Source: Anodontia alba
Lineage: Eukaryota > Mollusca > Bivalvia > Lucinida > Lucinidae
DNA: 64,000 bases
Assembly: GCA_964016985.1 (NCBI GenBank)
Contig: OZ024828.1
Location: 25,669,543-25,733,542 of the forward strand
Reading direction: 5' to 3'
Positions 32,449 to 43,725 of this stretch are shown one piece after another. Numbering within the stretch: the stretch's first letter is position 1; every line of letters starts with the position of its first letter. The notes under the pieces are model-generated. The model made no database searches. It was not told where the DNA came from and saw nothing but the letters and a program-made list of their open reading frames with translations. Both the position numbers and the translations under genes were made by a program.

Positions 32449-32536
32449 ACTATCATCCTTTTTTACCGCGCTCGACATGACCCTATTGGGTTGACTGGGT
32501 CGTAAAAGCTCAACACAAACAAACTATCATCCTTTT
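32449..32536 (+). mobile_element. 5'-truncated SINE with 14-bp target duplication
   Basis: ACTATCATCCTTTT flanks 32465-32522 on both sides (the right copy starts at 32523). Between them only the SINE tail remains: ACCGCGCTCGACATGACC, GGGTTGACTGGGTCG, and the ACACAAACAAAC end. This is a clear truncated retroposon of the same family as 29688-29993. Confidence 0.85.
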
Positions 32537-32584
32537 CTTGTCATAGTGAAGCTGTATCGATAATTTAATCTCAACATTGAGCAA

Positions 32585-32797
32585 ACGTACCTTTTGATAT
32601 GTGCGATCAGCAAAGACTCAATCACTCGGCGCAGTCTGATCACAGTCCTCTTTGGTTGCGTAGAGAAACTTTCAATCCTCGCCTACAATACATGCATCCA
32701 AAATGCGCCCAGCGAAGATTCTGATCAGACTGCGCGAACGCGCAGGTTGAGCTGATCTTCGCTGGGAGCACATGCCCGAAGCTACGTTTTCTGATGT
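32585..32797. mobile_element. E3: family E MITE
   Basis: GTACCTTTTGATATGTGCG and GCACATGCCCGAAGCTACG ends with GGCGCAGTCTGATCACAGTC and GATCAGACTGCGCGAACGC modules. Confidence 0.55.
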
Positions 32798-33650
32798 TAC
32801 GGCTCTATTATTGATGACAATGCATACATGTTTTGTTAAAAATGTAAGATAGAACAGCTGTTATTGTTGCACAAAGGGACACTTGCCACATAGAGGAGGT
32901 AGGAGAAATAATAGCAATTCTTGTTGTTCAATCACAGAGGCTGATCCAGGATTTTTTTTTCTTTTTTTAAGGGGTTCAACTTTGCTGAGTGTGTGTGTGT
33001 TGTGGGTTCGATTTGTCCATTTTGCCAGCATTTCCTCAAAATTTCCCATGAAAATGAAATCATTTGGACTCCAACGGTGGTTCGACTGTACCCCGCCTCC
33101 CCGCCCCCTCACCACCTCTTAATCCGCCACTGAGTCAGTCGTATTCTTCAAAGCGTCAATTTAATCCTAATACATTTTATGAGATTGTAAAGAAAAAAGA
33201 AAAAAAAAAAAAAAACTTGTCCGGTGACCTGAGGGTTTCCAGCTGTATTGTGTCAAACAGAAAATGAAACCTTGGCACAAATAGCCTCGAAATATCTCTG
33301 AGCGAAAAATATGTGCATATACCAGGATGTCAGAATCATGGGGCTTTTCACATAGGAATCCAGAAAAATCGGGTCATTCATATACTTTTTGTTGAAAAAA
33401 GGGGGCCAATCATATGCCTGGCAGCGCTGAAGAAAGGGGGGCCATTCGGCACGCACATCCGTACTGTGCCATATATAGGAAGTTACCCCAACGCCTACCC
33501 CCACCTCCCTCGGGATGGCAATCCGAATAGCGAACGGTTTTCCTCAGGTAAACATTACAGCCACGTCATTTGTTTGTCGAAACTTGCACATTTCATGAAG
33601 TTTGTCATATAAGGTACAAAAGCATGGGTATTATAATGAAAATTGTCATA

Positions 33651-33929
33651 CATTACGAAATCATGCCTGTTCAAATATATAGAAAATTACATCTCCAAAA
33701 ACTGAAAATTTTCAGATAAAAAACTCTGATATTTTTCCTCTTTCTGCTCAAAACATAGATTGTGGGTACTCGTTAGAACCGCCTCGACGAGGCGGCTCTA
33801 ACGAGTACCCACAATCTATGTTTTTGAGCAGAAATAAGAAAAATAATATATACCCCTGTAAACCCCAGTTTTACTATATAAAAGTGGGGTTTAAGGGGTT
33901 CAAAATTATATAGGCATGTTTTCGTGATG
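33651..33929 (-). mobile_element. A6: family A MITE
   Basis: CATTACGAAATCATGCC start and CATGTTTTCGTGATG end. The core (33753-33820) has GCCTCGACGAGGC at the centre and one arm change (GGCTCTAACG). Confidence 0.85.
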
Positions 33930-34366
33930 TAAGTCATCTGCAATGCTAATAATAACGTTTACAGAATTTTTCATTTTACGAATTGCACACAACAAAATAA
34001 AATTGGCTTATGAGCCCATTAACGGATTGCAATGACGAAACTGCGGATAATGTGAAAGTCTGGTATATATAACTGCACATTTTGCATATTTCTAAATGGC
34101 TACTATTTAGACGTTAGCTAAACTCTTCAAGATAGTTAACGCTTGGATAGTAAACCGATATTGAACACATTTTATTTACATGCACAGAAAATCAAACACT
34201 TTACTGCTTTACAATCATATGTTTACACTTCGTAACAGCATTAAAATGTTTAACGCTTTCCGTTCTGTAGAGCAAAACAGAAACTTTTGCAAACACTGCA
34301 GATCTAGATGCGATGTCTCTTCAGGATCTACATTGTTTGTCATTCTGTTCTTGATTTTTGACTTAT

Positions 34367-34648
34367 ATTACGAAAACATGCCTATTCAAACATACTGCAA
34401 ATTTTATCACCAAAAAAAAAAAAAAAAAATGAAAATTTTGAGATGAAAAATTCTGATAATTTTCATGTTTCTGCTCAAAACACAGATTGTGGGTACTCAT
34501 TAGAACCGCCTCGAGGAGGCGGTTCTAACGATTACCCACAATCTATGTTTTGATCAGAAATAAGAAAAATAATGTATACCCCTGTAAACCCCAGTTTTAA
34601 AAGTGGGGTTTAAGGGGGTCAGAATTATATAGGCATGTTTTCGTGATG
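34367..34648 (-). mobile_element. A7: family A MITE
   Basis: TATTACGAAAACATGCC start and CATGTTTTCGTGATG end. The centre GCCTCGAGGAGGC and arm change CGATTACCC are private. A run of 17 A has grown in the subterminal hairpin at 34413. A short family G copy (34287-34340) lies just upstream. Confidence 0.85.
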
Positions 34649-34949
34649 CATTCCTATTTACAGTAATGGGATTGTTTAAATGCAAAAATGGAAAAGTCCA
34701 TTTCAAAAACTCAGAGGTGAGAGAGTTAATACAGGTACTACTTCTTTCTTTCACTTTCCCCATGGACAAGAGATCTTTGAAAAAAAATGCGCACATTCGT
34801 TATAATCGCAGCGTATAAAACTCCATGTACAACATAATAATAAAAGATATATCGATCATATCGATCTGTTGGTTGACCTTTATGTTTTGGTATTTATTGT
34901 AAGGTAACTTGTATGTTTACAAAATAATTAGGCAATGCAGTCAAGAATA

Positions 34950-35206
34950 ACTAGAGCCGGGACACAGAATTTTATATAAGATTGCATATGCGTCCAGCGA
35001 ATACTGAGATCATCCTGCACATGCGCGCAGTCAGATCAGAGTCTTCACTGTCCGTCTCAACATATTTTAGCTCCTTGGCTACCTGCAAGGTGCCCTTTGA
35101 AAACTTTGACCAGACTGTGTGGAATCCTTGGAATCTCAGACAGATCTGTGTCTTCGTTTTGGGCACATGCAATCCTGTAGGAAATGCGCTGCCCGGCTCA
35201 TTTAAT
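34950..35206. mobile_element. E4: family E MITE
   Basis: ATATGCGTCCAGCGAATACT, GCGCGCAGTCAGATCAGAGT and CTCAGACAGATCTGTGTCTT modules. It ends GGGCACATGCAATCC. Confidence 0.5.
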
Positions 35207-35229
35207 TGGTAACAAAGTCCGAAATAACT

Positions 35230-35478
35230 GGGCCCAGTTGTTCATAACTAACGACGTCGTTAGTTAACGTATCGTTAAAACTTTGACCATTAAATATGGC
35301 ATATACGCTGATATTTTTGCTGAAAAATGTGAGTAGCTTTTGCAAAAGCTACTCACATTTTTCAGCAAAAAAAAAAAAAAAAAAACACTGTAAATTACAT
35401 ATTCTACTCACTAGAACAGTTAACATTTTGGCCACTAACGAACTCGTTAAGCTAACAATGCTTTAAACAACTGGGCCC
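35230..35478. mobile_element. K1: MITE with GGGCCCAGTTGTT ends
   Basis: GGGCCCAGTTGTTCATAACT and TTTAAACAACTGGGCCC are inverted. TAACGACGTCGTTAGTTAAC lies inside the left end. The centre is AAAATGTGAGTAGCTTTTGC facing GCAAAAGCTACTCACATTTT, followed by a poly-A run at 35368. Confidence 0.8.
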
Positions 35479-35580
35479 AGCTTTCCACAGGATGCAGTCT
35501 TTCACTCCTATTTACAGTAAATAAAATATATCCTAAACCGACAGTCACACATTCACACAATCGCACACCTGTAAAACAAA

Positions 35581-37627
35581 TGTTGAACCGTATTTTTCAC
35601 GGAACGGATTCCTCACGCCGGTGTGATAAATTCGACCGAATTTTTCACATTCGGACAAAGGTGAAGAATACGTTTTGCGGATTTAGAGTTTTTAACACAA
35701 ACGAGTTTGTCACACATTAGAATTTCTATTGCTTGCACACCAGTAAACAAATTTTTAATGAATGGAAACATTTTCGGTGAAATATAGGTGTGAGAAATTC
35801 GGTCGGATTTTTCACATGTCATGTATTTGGTCAAATATGCCCTCCTATGAATAATTCGGTCGAATTATTTTTACAGCAGGGATGTTTTCGATCGAATTTA
35901 TCACGTGCCAGATATAATTGGTCGGATGTGTTACATGTGACACACTTTGGTGAATTATAGGTGTGAGAAACTGGAACGTATTTTTCATATGTGATGTTTT
36001 CGGTCAAATGTGTCACAACTGTGTGGCGAATTAAGTCTATTTTTCCATAGTTTCACAGCTGTAAAGTATTGGATCGAATTCCTCACAAGTGACATATACG
36101 GTCGAAATTCTTACATGTGACACATTTTGGTAAAATATAGGTGTGAGAAATTCGGTCGGATTTTTCACATGTGATGTATTCTGCTGAATATGCGATGACT
36201 TTGACGAATTTGGTCAAATTGTTCACATCTGTGAAGTATTCGATCATATTCCTCATGTTTGACATATTCAGTCGGAACTTTACATTTGATATTTTCGAGA
36301 GATGTAGGTGTGAGAAATTCGGTCGGATTTTTCACATGTGATGTTTTCTGTCCAGTATGTCACAACTTGTATGAATTCGATCGATTTTTCCACATCTGTG
36401 CAGTACATCATTGAATTTCTCACGTTTGATATAATCGGTCAAACATCTCATACGTGGCCTTATCGGCGAATATAGGTGTGAGAAATTCGGTCGGATTTTT
36501 CACATGTGATGAATTCTGTCGAATATGTCATAACTGTGACGAATAAGGTCTAACTGTTCACATCTGTGAAGTATTCGATCGAATTCCTCACGTTTGATAC
36601 ATTTAGTGGGATATTTTACATGTGATATTTTTCGGCGAATATAGGTGTGAGAAATTCGGTCGGATTTTTCACATGTGATGTATTCTGTCGAATATATCAT
36701 GACTGTGACGAACTCGGTGGAAATTTTTCACAGCTGCGAAACATTCGACAGAATTACTCACCTGTGCTATATTTGGTCAGATGTATGATTAATGCATAAT
36801 TCAGATCATTTGTGGCTTTTCATAATCATGATTATCAATTACCAAAATTAATCCATTGTTACAAATAATTCGCATTGATATCTTAAAGTATTAAAGTCGG
36901 GCTGATTTATATCAATAATTTACATTTCAAGTTTAAGATAACAATATAAAGACTGATTTTTAGATATCGATTTTCGAAATAAAATATGCACAAATTGGGT
37001 ATCAATATATGTAATTATTAATATCCATAATTATTAATAGATATTAATAAAACTCTTTACAGATATCTATAATTTATAGATATCTTTACAATTAGAATAT
37101 TTGATATCAGTACCAACAATCTTATATCTATAATAAGATTTGTCGAAATCTGTATAGAATAAGGGATGATTGATATTATTGAACAAATCCATAGGTATCA
37201 AGAACCAGATATGACATTTCATTTATTTCATTTTATGATATCCAGTAATATTCGAAGTTAAAAATAATAATACAATAAATAATAAATCTATCGCTCGATT
37301 AAAAGATATGCATGATAAGAAAAATATATTACTTCGAAACTGTATTAAATGGTTAATCGTATGTTTTATATCATAAGCTGTGACAAATACGTTTGTGAGA
37401 AATCCGTGCATGAAAAAAAGGCACTTTTCTGAGGGTTTTTTTGAAAGGTGACAAATACGTTTGCATGCTATATATAAAACTGATACCGAACGAGTTTGTC
37501 ACAGATAGGTGAGGAATACGTTCGGCAGCTGTGAAAAATTCGGTCGAATTCTTCACGCCGCGTGACAAATCCGACCGAATTTTTCACACGTGTGAGGAAT
37601 CCGTTCCGTGAGAAATACGGTTCAACA
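35581..37627. mobile_element. L2: 2.05-kb TIR element with internal 165-180-bp repeats
   Basis: Left TGTTGAACCGTATTTTTCAC and right GTGAGAAATACGGTTCAACA, continuing inward through GGAACGGATTCCTCAC/GTGAGGAATCCGTTCC. Inside, GGTGTGAGAAATTCGGTCGG units recur near 35788, 35960, 36140, 36306, 36473 and 36642. Each is followed by TTTTTCACATGTGATGT and TCGATCGAATTCCTCAC-type motifs. The 36780-37370 section is AT-rich with ATATCTATAAT motifs and no repeats of that kind. The terminal 12 bases match L1. No target duplication could be confirmed and no transposase frame is present. Confidence 0.75.
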
Positions 37628-37649
37628 AAGCTAATATAAACCAAACGGA

Positions 37650-37850
37650 CTAATCGGTTGGACCCAAGGGGGACAACCTGTGCTTTCCCAATCACTTTCC
37701 TGAAAAAGGGTCTACGCTAAAATGAAAGTATGCGCTGTCTAAGGAGCAAAGTATACTTCTTTTAAGAGCAAACCCCTTTTCGGAAGGGAGGCAAAACCAA
37801 TTTCGACAGGGTTACCTGCCCTTAAAGTGAAATACTACATGTAACCGTGT
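37650..37850. mobile_element. Family I repeat adjoining L2
   Basis: AAAAAGGGTCTACGCTAAAA and TTAAGAGCAAACCCCTTTTC arms around GTCTAAGGAGCAAAG. It starts about 20 bp from the L2 end. Confidence 0.5.
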
Positions 37851-37984
37851 AATTGAAGCCAAACTCTTTCTTCTACATAGGCGTAGCGCCCATTACGCAC
37901 ACTACGCATGTGCGTAACATGCATAAGAAAAATATTTATAACATAGTGGCATTAACAGAAAACACATTTTGCATCTTTACCATA

Positions 37985-38068
37985 GGAGCTGCTCTTAAAG
38001 GAAAGAATTTGCTCCCTTTGGGAGCAAATTCTTTCCTTTAAGAGTAGCCCCTATTTAGGAAGCAGCCC
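37985..38068. mobile_element. Family I palindrome
   Basis: GGAGCTGCTCTTAAAGGAAA and TTTCCTTTAAGAGTAGCCCC fold on GCTCCCTTTGGGAGC, a near-perfect core. Confidence 0.6.
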
Positions 38069-38240
38069 AGGTATAATTTCAAGATTTTTCCTAAGTGCGT
38101 AAAAATAATTCCGTTCTGGCTACGCTACTGTTCTAGTTAGACAGTATGACAGGTTATACTTGCCCACACTTACTCATTTGATTATCATTGTTATTTATTC
38201 TGATAGGTCTTGTGATGAAAAGGTCACGCCGACACCTCAG

Positions 38241-38519
38241 CATCACGAAAACATGCCTATATAATTTTGACCCCCTTAAACCCCACTTCTGTATAGTAAA
38301 ACTGGGGTTTACAGGGGTATACATTATTTTTCTTATTTCTACTCAAACGCATAGATTGTGGGTACTCGTTAGAACCGCCTTATCGAGGCGGTTCTTACAA
38401 GTACCCACAATCCATGTTTTGAGGAGAAATAAGAAAAATATCAGAATTTTTCATCTGGAAATTTTCTTTTCTTGGTGGTAAAATTTTCAGCATACTTGAA
38501 TAGGTGTCGTTTCGTAATG
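38241..38519 (+). mobile_element. A8: family A MITE
   Basis: CATCACGAAAACATGCC start and GTCGTTTCGTAATG end. Core 38350-38416 with CTTATCGAGG centre. The right arm reads TTACAAGTACCC, so the arms have begun to diverge. Confidence 0.85.
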
Positions 38520-38739
38520 TTAGTCTGCCTAAAGCTTAATACTTGTTATCAGATATAAGCAGATCATAACAGGAAATCACATATTTCAGGATATGGATCA
38601 TTATGATATGAGCCAGCGCATGACAAAACCAACAAAATAGTATGTGCACTCAGTCTGATCAGAGTCTTCGCTGTGCGCTCAAAGAAAGCTGTCTAAGGCA
38701 ATGTAGATGTTTGACTGATACCCTATTTAAAACAAAATA

Positions 38740-39069
38740 CATTCGACCCTCGTTATCTCGACCTCACTTGTCTCGAATAACCGCTTATCTCCAAGTAAAA
38801 ATCTGGTCCCTGTTTTAACACCAGAATGTAACAACAGTAAACAAAATAATATGGAGAAGAGAAGTAATTGCTCCATTGGAGCAATTTCTCCTCTTTCCAC
38901 AATATTTTCTAAATATCTCTTAACTTTAGAAGTCAAATTATATATTCACTTGTAAAATGAGGTTGTTTGATTTATCATTTCCTCAATTATGCAAATCTGA
39001 TATGTCGAAGTACGGATATCTCGAAGAATTTCAAAGTCTCTTGGACTTCGAGATAACGAGAGTCGACTG
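38740..39069. mobile_element. B3: pogo/Tigger-like MITE with TA duplication
   Basis: CATTCGACCCTCGTTATCTC and GAGATAACGAGAGTCGACTG ends, TA on both flanks. The core GTAATTGCTCCATTGGAGCA folds near 38875. Confidence 0.8.
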
Positions 39070-39454
39070 TATGTGTCCAAATTCAAATACTGAAGAATGT
39101 ATCGCAGGGCTGTAAGAGTTAATATATCGCATAATACTTCACGTTATATTGATCATATTATTACGCAGCTGGTACATAAAAAATGTAGAGCAATGCTTTC
39201 AACATGTTCAAGGTCAATTCAGCTACACGCATTCAAAGGAAAATGCATTATACACTATTCAGAGGAAAAGCGCATTATACCGTGTTTAAACAGTTTACTT
39301 TTTTCTTTTTTGTTTGTAAAATGAGAAAACAATATATATTCGGGTCAGAAAAAAGCAAAACAAAACAAAGGAAGTAAAGGAAGTCACTCGCGAGAGTTTT
39401 TTTTTTTTCTTCTGGCGGTTATTGTAAATTCCGTCTTATGTGTACTCTACTTAT

Positions 39455-40769
39455 ACCGCCGTCACACCGAACTCGTTCTCACTACGTTCCGAAAATTGTT
39501 GCCAAACATACTCAAACTGTGTTCGAACTGAGTGGACGTAGTAGCAACCTTTTACAATCTGTTTACTAACTTCTTTGACGGGCTGGAACGAGACGGGTGC
39601 TCCAAAACTTTGAGCCTGCTCAAAATTTTTTGCAGTTGGGCATCAATTGGAAGTACGTTTGCAAACCGACCCATCCGCTTGTAGCACGTTTCCCCCGTTC
39701 GCAGACAGTTCGACCGATTGCGTCCTTAATACATTGTTATTCAGACCAAATGCGTTCAAAACAAAAGCACAAGTTCCGAACAAGTTAGCAACACGTTTCT
39801 ACACAGTTCTAAAAGTTCGCAGTAGGTTCTTAGTAAGGTTTACTCGTTTGTAGTACGTTTTTGTCGTTCTTGCGCAGTTCTTACGAAGTCCACTCCGCCT
39901 ACAGTACAATCATACAAGCTGTGATATAAAGACCCGCCGTTTCCTCACTAGTTCATCATCTGGGTTCGAGATTTCTGACATTACACATCTGTTTTTCAAG
40001 GTTTCTCAGAACTATGAATAACTCCGAAGCCCTTAACATGGTGAATATTGGTTGCATGCAATTTTTTTCCCAGCTAGCATTCTTTTTAAATCTATACCGG
40101 GCCGTGTTCAGCCCGTCAGGGTAGGCCCGATAACGGCCCGATATAGTTTTATAAAGAATGCTTTCTGGGTTGGCTCCGCTCCGCTTTGGAGGCATGACAA
40201 CAAGAATGCAATGGATTTGATGCTGATACAAACGGAGGCAATGACAACAACGATGGCTACGATGATGGTTGACTTGATCTGCACAGCTTGAAGTGGCGAA
40301 CGGGAATGAGAACTGACAAAAACGTGCTGGATTTTCATAGCCATAGGGCCAGGACGTGACTGCAATTACGCTTCACACGCACTAGGGGCGAGATGAAGAC
40401 GTAATCAGAACGAGATGAACTGTTTGTGAACTAGGTGGTCGAGTTACGAACTAGTTAGAATAGGTTCGAACGTTCTGGGAACAGAGTAGAACTAGTTACA
40501 AACGGATATAAACTGACCACGAACGGGCTTGGACTGCTTGGAAACGGTGTCAGCATGATCTGAACGGGCATCTATATCCGATCTGAACTTGATACGAACG
40601 GACTGCAGACGGTATACAGACGAGATGGACGTATTGAGGACTTTTTATGAACATTTTGGGCATTATTATTAGGCCACATTTACACGTTCTACCCTGACCG
40701 CAACCCGTCTTACGAATTTGTTAGGACGTGATAAGACGTTCTAAGAACTAGTTTGGTGTGACGGAGGCT
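39455..40769. mobile_element. M: 1.3-kb TIR element with GTTCG-rich interior
   Basis: Left GCCGTCACACCGAACTCGTT and right AACTAGTTTGGTGTGACGGA are inverted over about 26 bp. The interior is full of degenerate GTTCG, GTACGTT and GAACGG motifs, T-rich to the left and A-rich to the right in roughly mirrored order. H2 is nested inside at 40069-40169. A segment at 40190-40285 (CAACAAGAATGCAATGGATT to GATCTGCACAG) does not share the motif pattern and may be captured sequence. No transposase frame is present. Confidence 0.65.
40069..40169. mobile_element. H2: fold-back MITE nested in M
   Basis: CCCAGCTAGCATTCTTTTTA and AAAGAATGCTTTCTGGG ends, with ATACCGGGCCGT and GATAACGGCCCGATAT arms. Confidence 0.7.
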
Positions 40770-40989
40770 TTAGAGAGTAGCTGTTATTCTCGTTGATAAG
40801 ACTTGATATTATGTCGAATAGATCATATCAATAATTATTAATTTTATAAGGGATCAAATGTATGATACCATTCCCATACCTTCGGTTACGAACAAGTAAA
40901 CAAAAAATTTATTCGCACGGGCCACCAGCTGGTAGCTTGAGATTTGTTTGGGATATTCACTACCGTCCGCCGGGAACTGTCACAATAGA

Positions 40990-41075
40990 ACGGAAAGTTT
41001 AGGTTTTTTTTGTTTTTTTTTTTTGCGAGACGTTCGCGGATACTCGCAAAGAAAAGTAAACTTTCCGTTAACTGA
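40990..41075. repeat. Inverted repeat
   Basis: GAACGGAAAGTTTAGGTTTT and AAAGTAAACTTTCCGTTAAC flank GCGAGACGTTCGCGGATACT, which itself folds. Confidence 0.6.
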
Positions 41076-41504
41076 ACGCATTCCTGATTTGTGGTGTTTG
41101 CTGATCGCATAAGCGTCGATAAAACATGTTGTGCAATGCCGCACAAAGTTGTAAATTCAATATACACGTACGAACAGCGAAGACAAGATGAGCCTGTACA
41201 ATTTCGCGATCTAAATATGCCCCGATTACCCCATTTCTCATGGCGATGCTCATATATATTCAAGATTTTTTAAGATAGTAAAGGCTCTGATGAGTTGATC
41301 TGGGCCTTCGGTGTCCGCATATGCACCTAAAACACGTTTTCACCTGACATGGTACACATCTGCATCACGCGACGCCAGTCGCATTTAAGTGCAACATTTC
41401 TGTTAGGATTATTAGGTGCAGCGCATATATATACTCGTCTTTTTTTTTTTTTTTTTTTGACATTTTCGATCTTAACGCCTACATGCATAAACCGTACCAG
41501 ATCG

Positions 41505-41728
41505 CAACGTCTGAAAACGTTCGGTCGGACATGTGCGCCCAGCGAAGATTAAGAACAGCCTGCGTATTCGCGCAGCCTGATCAGAATATTCACTGGACGC
41601 ATTTTGGCTAGCAAAGAGTGCAACTTTTCTTCTTGCGGACAACGAAGACTCTGATCAGACTGCGCGGATGAGCAGGCTGATTGGAGTCCTCGTAAGGCGC
41701 ACATGTCAGAAGGTTTCGACTCGTATCG
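41505..41728. mobile_element. E7: family E MITE
   Basis: GTCTGAAAACGTTCGGTCGG and CACATGTCAGAAGGTTTCGA ends. GCGCCCAGCGAAGATT and GACTCTGATCAGACTGCGCG modules. A partial copy is also seen at 41270-41350. Confidence 0.55.
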
Positions 41729-41741
41729 GTGATGGCATGCT

Positions 41742-41987
41742 GGGCCCAGTTGTTGAAAGCGTCGTTAGCTTAACGAGCTCGTTAAGGGTCATTTCGTTAA
41801 CTGTTTTAACGGATTCAATATACAATATTCTGATATTTTTTGCCTAAAAAATGTGAGTAGCTTTTGCACTGCAAAAGCTACTCACATTTTTTCAGCAAAA
41901 AAATTCAGCATATTTGCGTATCACTCGATGTAAATTTTAACGAATCGTTAACTAACGACGTCGTTAGCTTTTAACAACTGCGCCCAG
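41742..41987. mobile_element. K2: MITE with GGGCCCAGTTGTT ends
   Basis: GGGCCCAGTTGTTGAAAGCG and CTTTTAACAACTGCGCCC ends. The centre GAGTAGCTTTTGCACTGCAA faces TTGCACTGCAAAAGCTACTC around 41864. Confidence 0.8.
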
Positions 41988-42203
41988 GTATACATGTAAA
42001 GGCCATTAGTTTGTTCAGGTGTCCCATGTTATCCTGCCGACCAAAAACATGCAAAGGTTGCCATGCAGTGCTTCTTAGTACGCCGTTACGCAATAGCGTC
42101 CAAAGAAGAAGCTGGACGTTGAGCCCTTTCGTCTCAATAATCATAATTACCATACCTCACGGGTGCCGTTAGGGGAGTCATGACGGCATGTGCTACATGA
42201 AGT

Positions 42204-42290
42204 AGCCGGTCGCAATGGCTCAGTTGGACGCGCGTCCGACTTGTGATCAGGATGTTGCGGATTCGACCCCCACCGGGTCGGCATTTTTTG
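42204..42290 (+). mobile_element. tRNA-like SINE head
   Basis: GCCGGTCGCAATGGCTCAGT holds box A and GCGGATTCGACCCCC box B. The 7-bp acceptor stem GCCGGTC/GGTCGGC pairs with two wobbles, so the fold is unusually good. After GTCGGCATTTTTT the sequence departs from the other SINEs and continues into the repeat at 42336. It could be a tRNA pseudogene or the head of a different SINE. Confidence 0.6.
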
Positions 42291-42335
42291 TGCACATGTT
42301 AACACGTTTGCTTATGCCATGTGCAAATTATGGGG

Positions 42336-42530
42336 TGCATTAAAGGCTCCATATTCCTCAAAACAGACATGTTTTATCCAAGAAAGGTTTAATAAATGGA
42401 CATATGGTATTAATAAGATCAGAAAATGTGGCATCTGACAGCCTGTAAAATTTCAGTTAGTGTCTGGATTTTTGAACTAGATCAAAAATTAAATAAGTTT
42501 TTATCGTATCTCTGAATTAATGTCGGCATG
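42336..42530 (+). repeat. Dispersed repeat N1
   Basis: Contains CCATATTCCTCA, TTATCCAAGAAAGGTTTAAT and TATCTCTGAATTAATGT. The same blocks in the same order occur on the minus strand at 46040-46290. Confidence 0.65.
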
Positions 42531-42559
42531 TATTTACATGTATAAAGATGTTCAGTAGC

Positions 42560-43725
42560 TAGAATCTTTCGAAGTAATTTCCCTGCGTTCGATGACTGCG
42601 TTCCATCCATTCGGTAAGTCTCCACAAGAGAAGATACGTTGAACCTCCCTGGCCATGGCAACTTTGAGCTCATCTAAGTCTTCAAAGTTTATTCCTCTTA
42701 ACGGCTTTTTTAACTCTGGGAAGAGTCAATCACTGACGTCACATGCCATGATTTATGTGGCGTAGCGTTGTCGTGCAGCAGTATCGGTCCGGCTTTTGAT
42801 AGTTCCTACGCATAGCTGGTCTGATTTTTTTTATCAGAAAGTTTGAATAATACTCTCCATTAACAGTTTCTCCAATGGGAACATAATCCATCGTGAGCAA
42901 ACCGCTATTGTCATATGCTAAAAAGTGCTAGTTGCTTTAAATTTCCCTCTTTTCTACGAAACTTCGCAAGCCTCAGCGAGGCTGGAGAATGCCATTCAGT
43001 AGATTGAGACTTTAACTCCAGCTCATACATGTAACTACACAACCATGTCTCGTTTATAGCCACAATGCGATTTAAAAATGTTTCGCCTTCTTTGTCATGC
43101 CGATTTATATGTTCTTCTGCAAGCCGTACCCTTTATTGCATTTGATCACGCGTCAGGAAGTGCAGCACCCACCTTGCGGCAATTCCTCTCATTTTTAAAT
43201 CAAACTTTCTAATTTCATGAGCCGACCTGTGACTTATCCCGACACTTTCCGCTACTTCATCACATGTCAACCTTCTGTCTTCATCAGGGACTTCCTTCAC
43301 TTTTTCGATGTGATAGGGATCTGTAGCCTCATGAGGCCTACCGCTGCGAGCTTCATCCGTAATGTCAATTTTCCCCGCCGAGAAACGTGCTAACCACCTG
43401 TGGACTGTTTCGAAAGACAGTGCTTTAGTTCCACAAGCATCACATAAATTTTTTCATGAATTTCTTTTCCCGATTTCCCTCTTAAATATTCAATCTTTAT
43501 GTACGACCATTGTTCTTGTACGCTTACCGCGGCCATGACGTTCCAAGAACGTGCAAATGACGTGACGTCAACGTAACATTATAAGGCGCAGGCGCGTGAT
43601 TTTGACGCAATTTGGTTTGCGAAGTGTAAAAGCACTAGTGTGTTAAATTTCATGATCGTAGGATAATAGACAAGAATGTTATGAGACCATTGTCAGAACT
43701 TTCTGAATGACCCTCGTATTTCAGC
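42560..43725 (-). pseudogene. Mariner (Tc1/mariner) transposase relic
   Basis: Minus-strand reading starts MAAVSVQEQWSYIKIEYLRG at 43536 and continues, with frame shifts, through TVHRWLARFSAGKIDITDEA and RSGRPHEATDP (helix-turn-helix linker and GRP motif). INETWLCSY follows near 43040-43065. GEYYSNFLIKKIRP follows near 42860, LHDNATPHKSW near 42745-42775 and NGWNAVIERRE near 42585. These mark a D,D34D-type mariner transposase. In INETWL the usual first catalytic Asp of the GDETW motif is Asn. There are at least three frame breaks or stops. Beyond the ATG, GAACTTTCTGAATGACCC with CTCGTA (43697-43720) looks like the terminal inverted repeat. The other end was not recognised. Confidence 0.85.

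Noticed and set aside
35788..36720. CRISPR-like regular repeats
   Set aside because: The units are long, diverged and internally palindromic, inside a TIR element of an animal genome. There are no unique spacers of constant length and no cas genes.
42206..42282. Functional tRNA gene
   Set aside because: The acceptor stem pairs, but the anticodon stem has a mismatch, the anticodon is ambiguous and the same head occurs in several SINEs.
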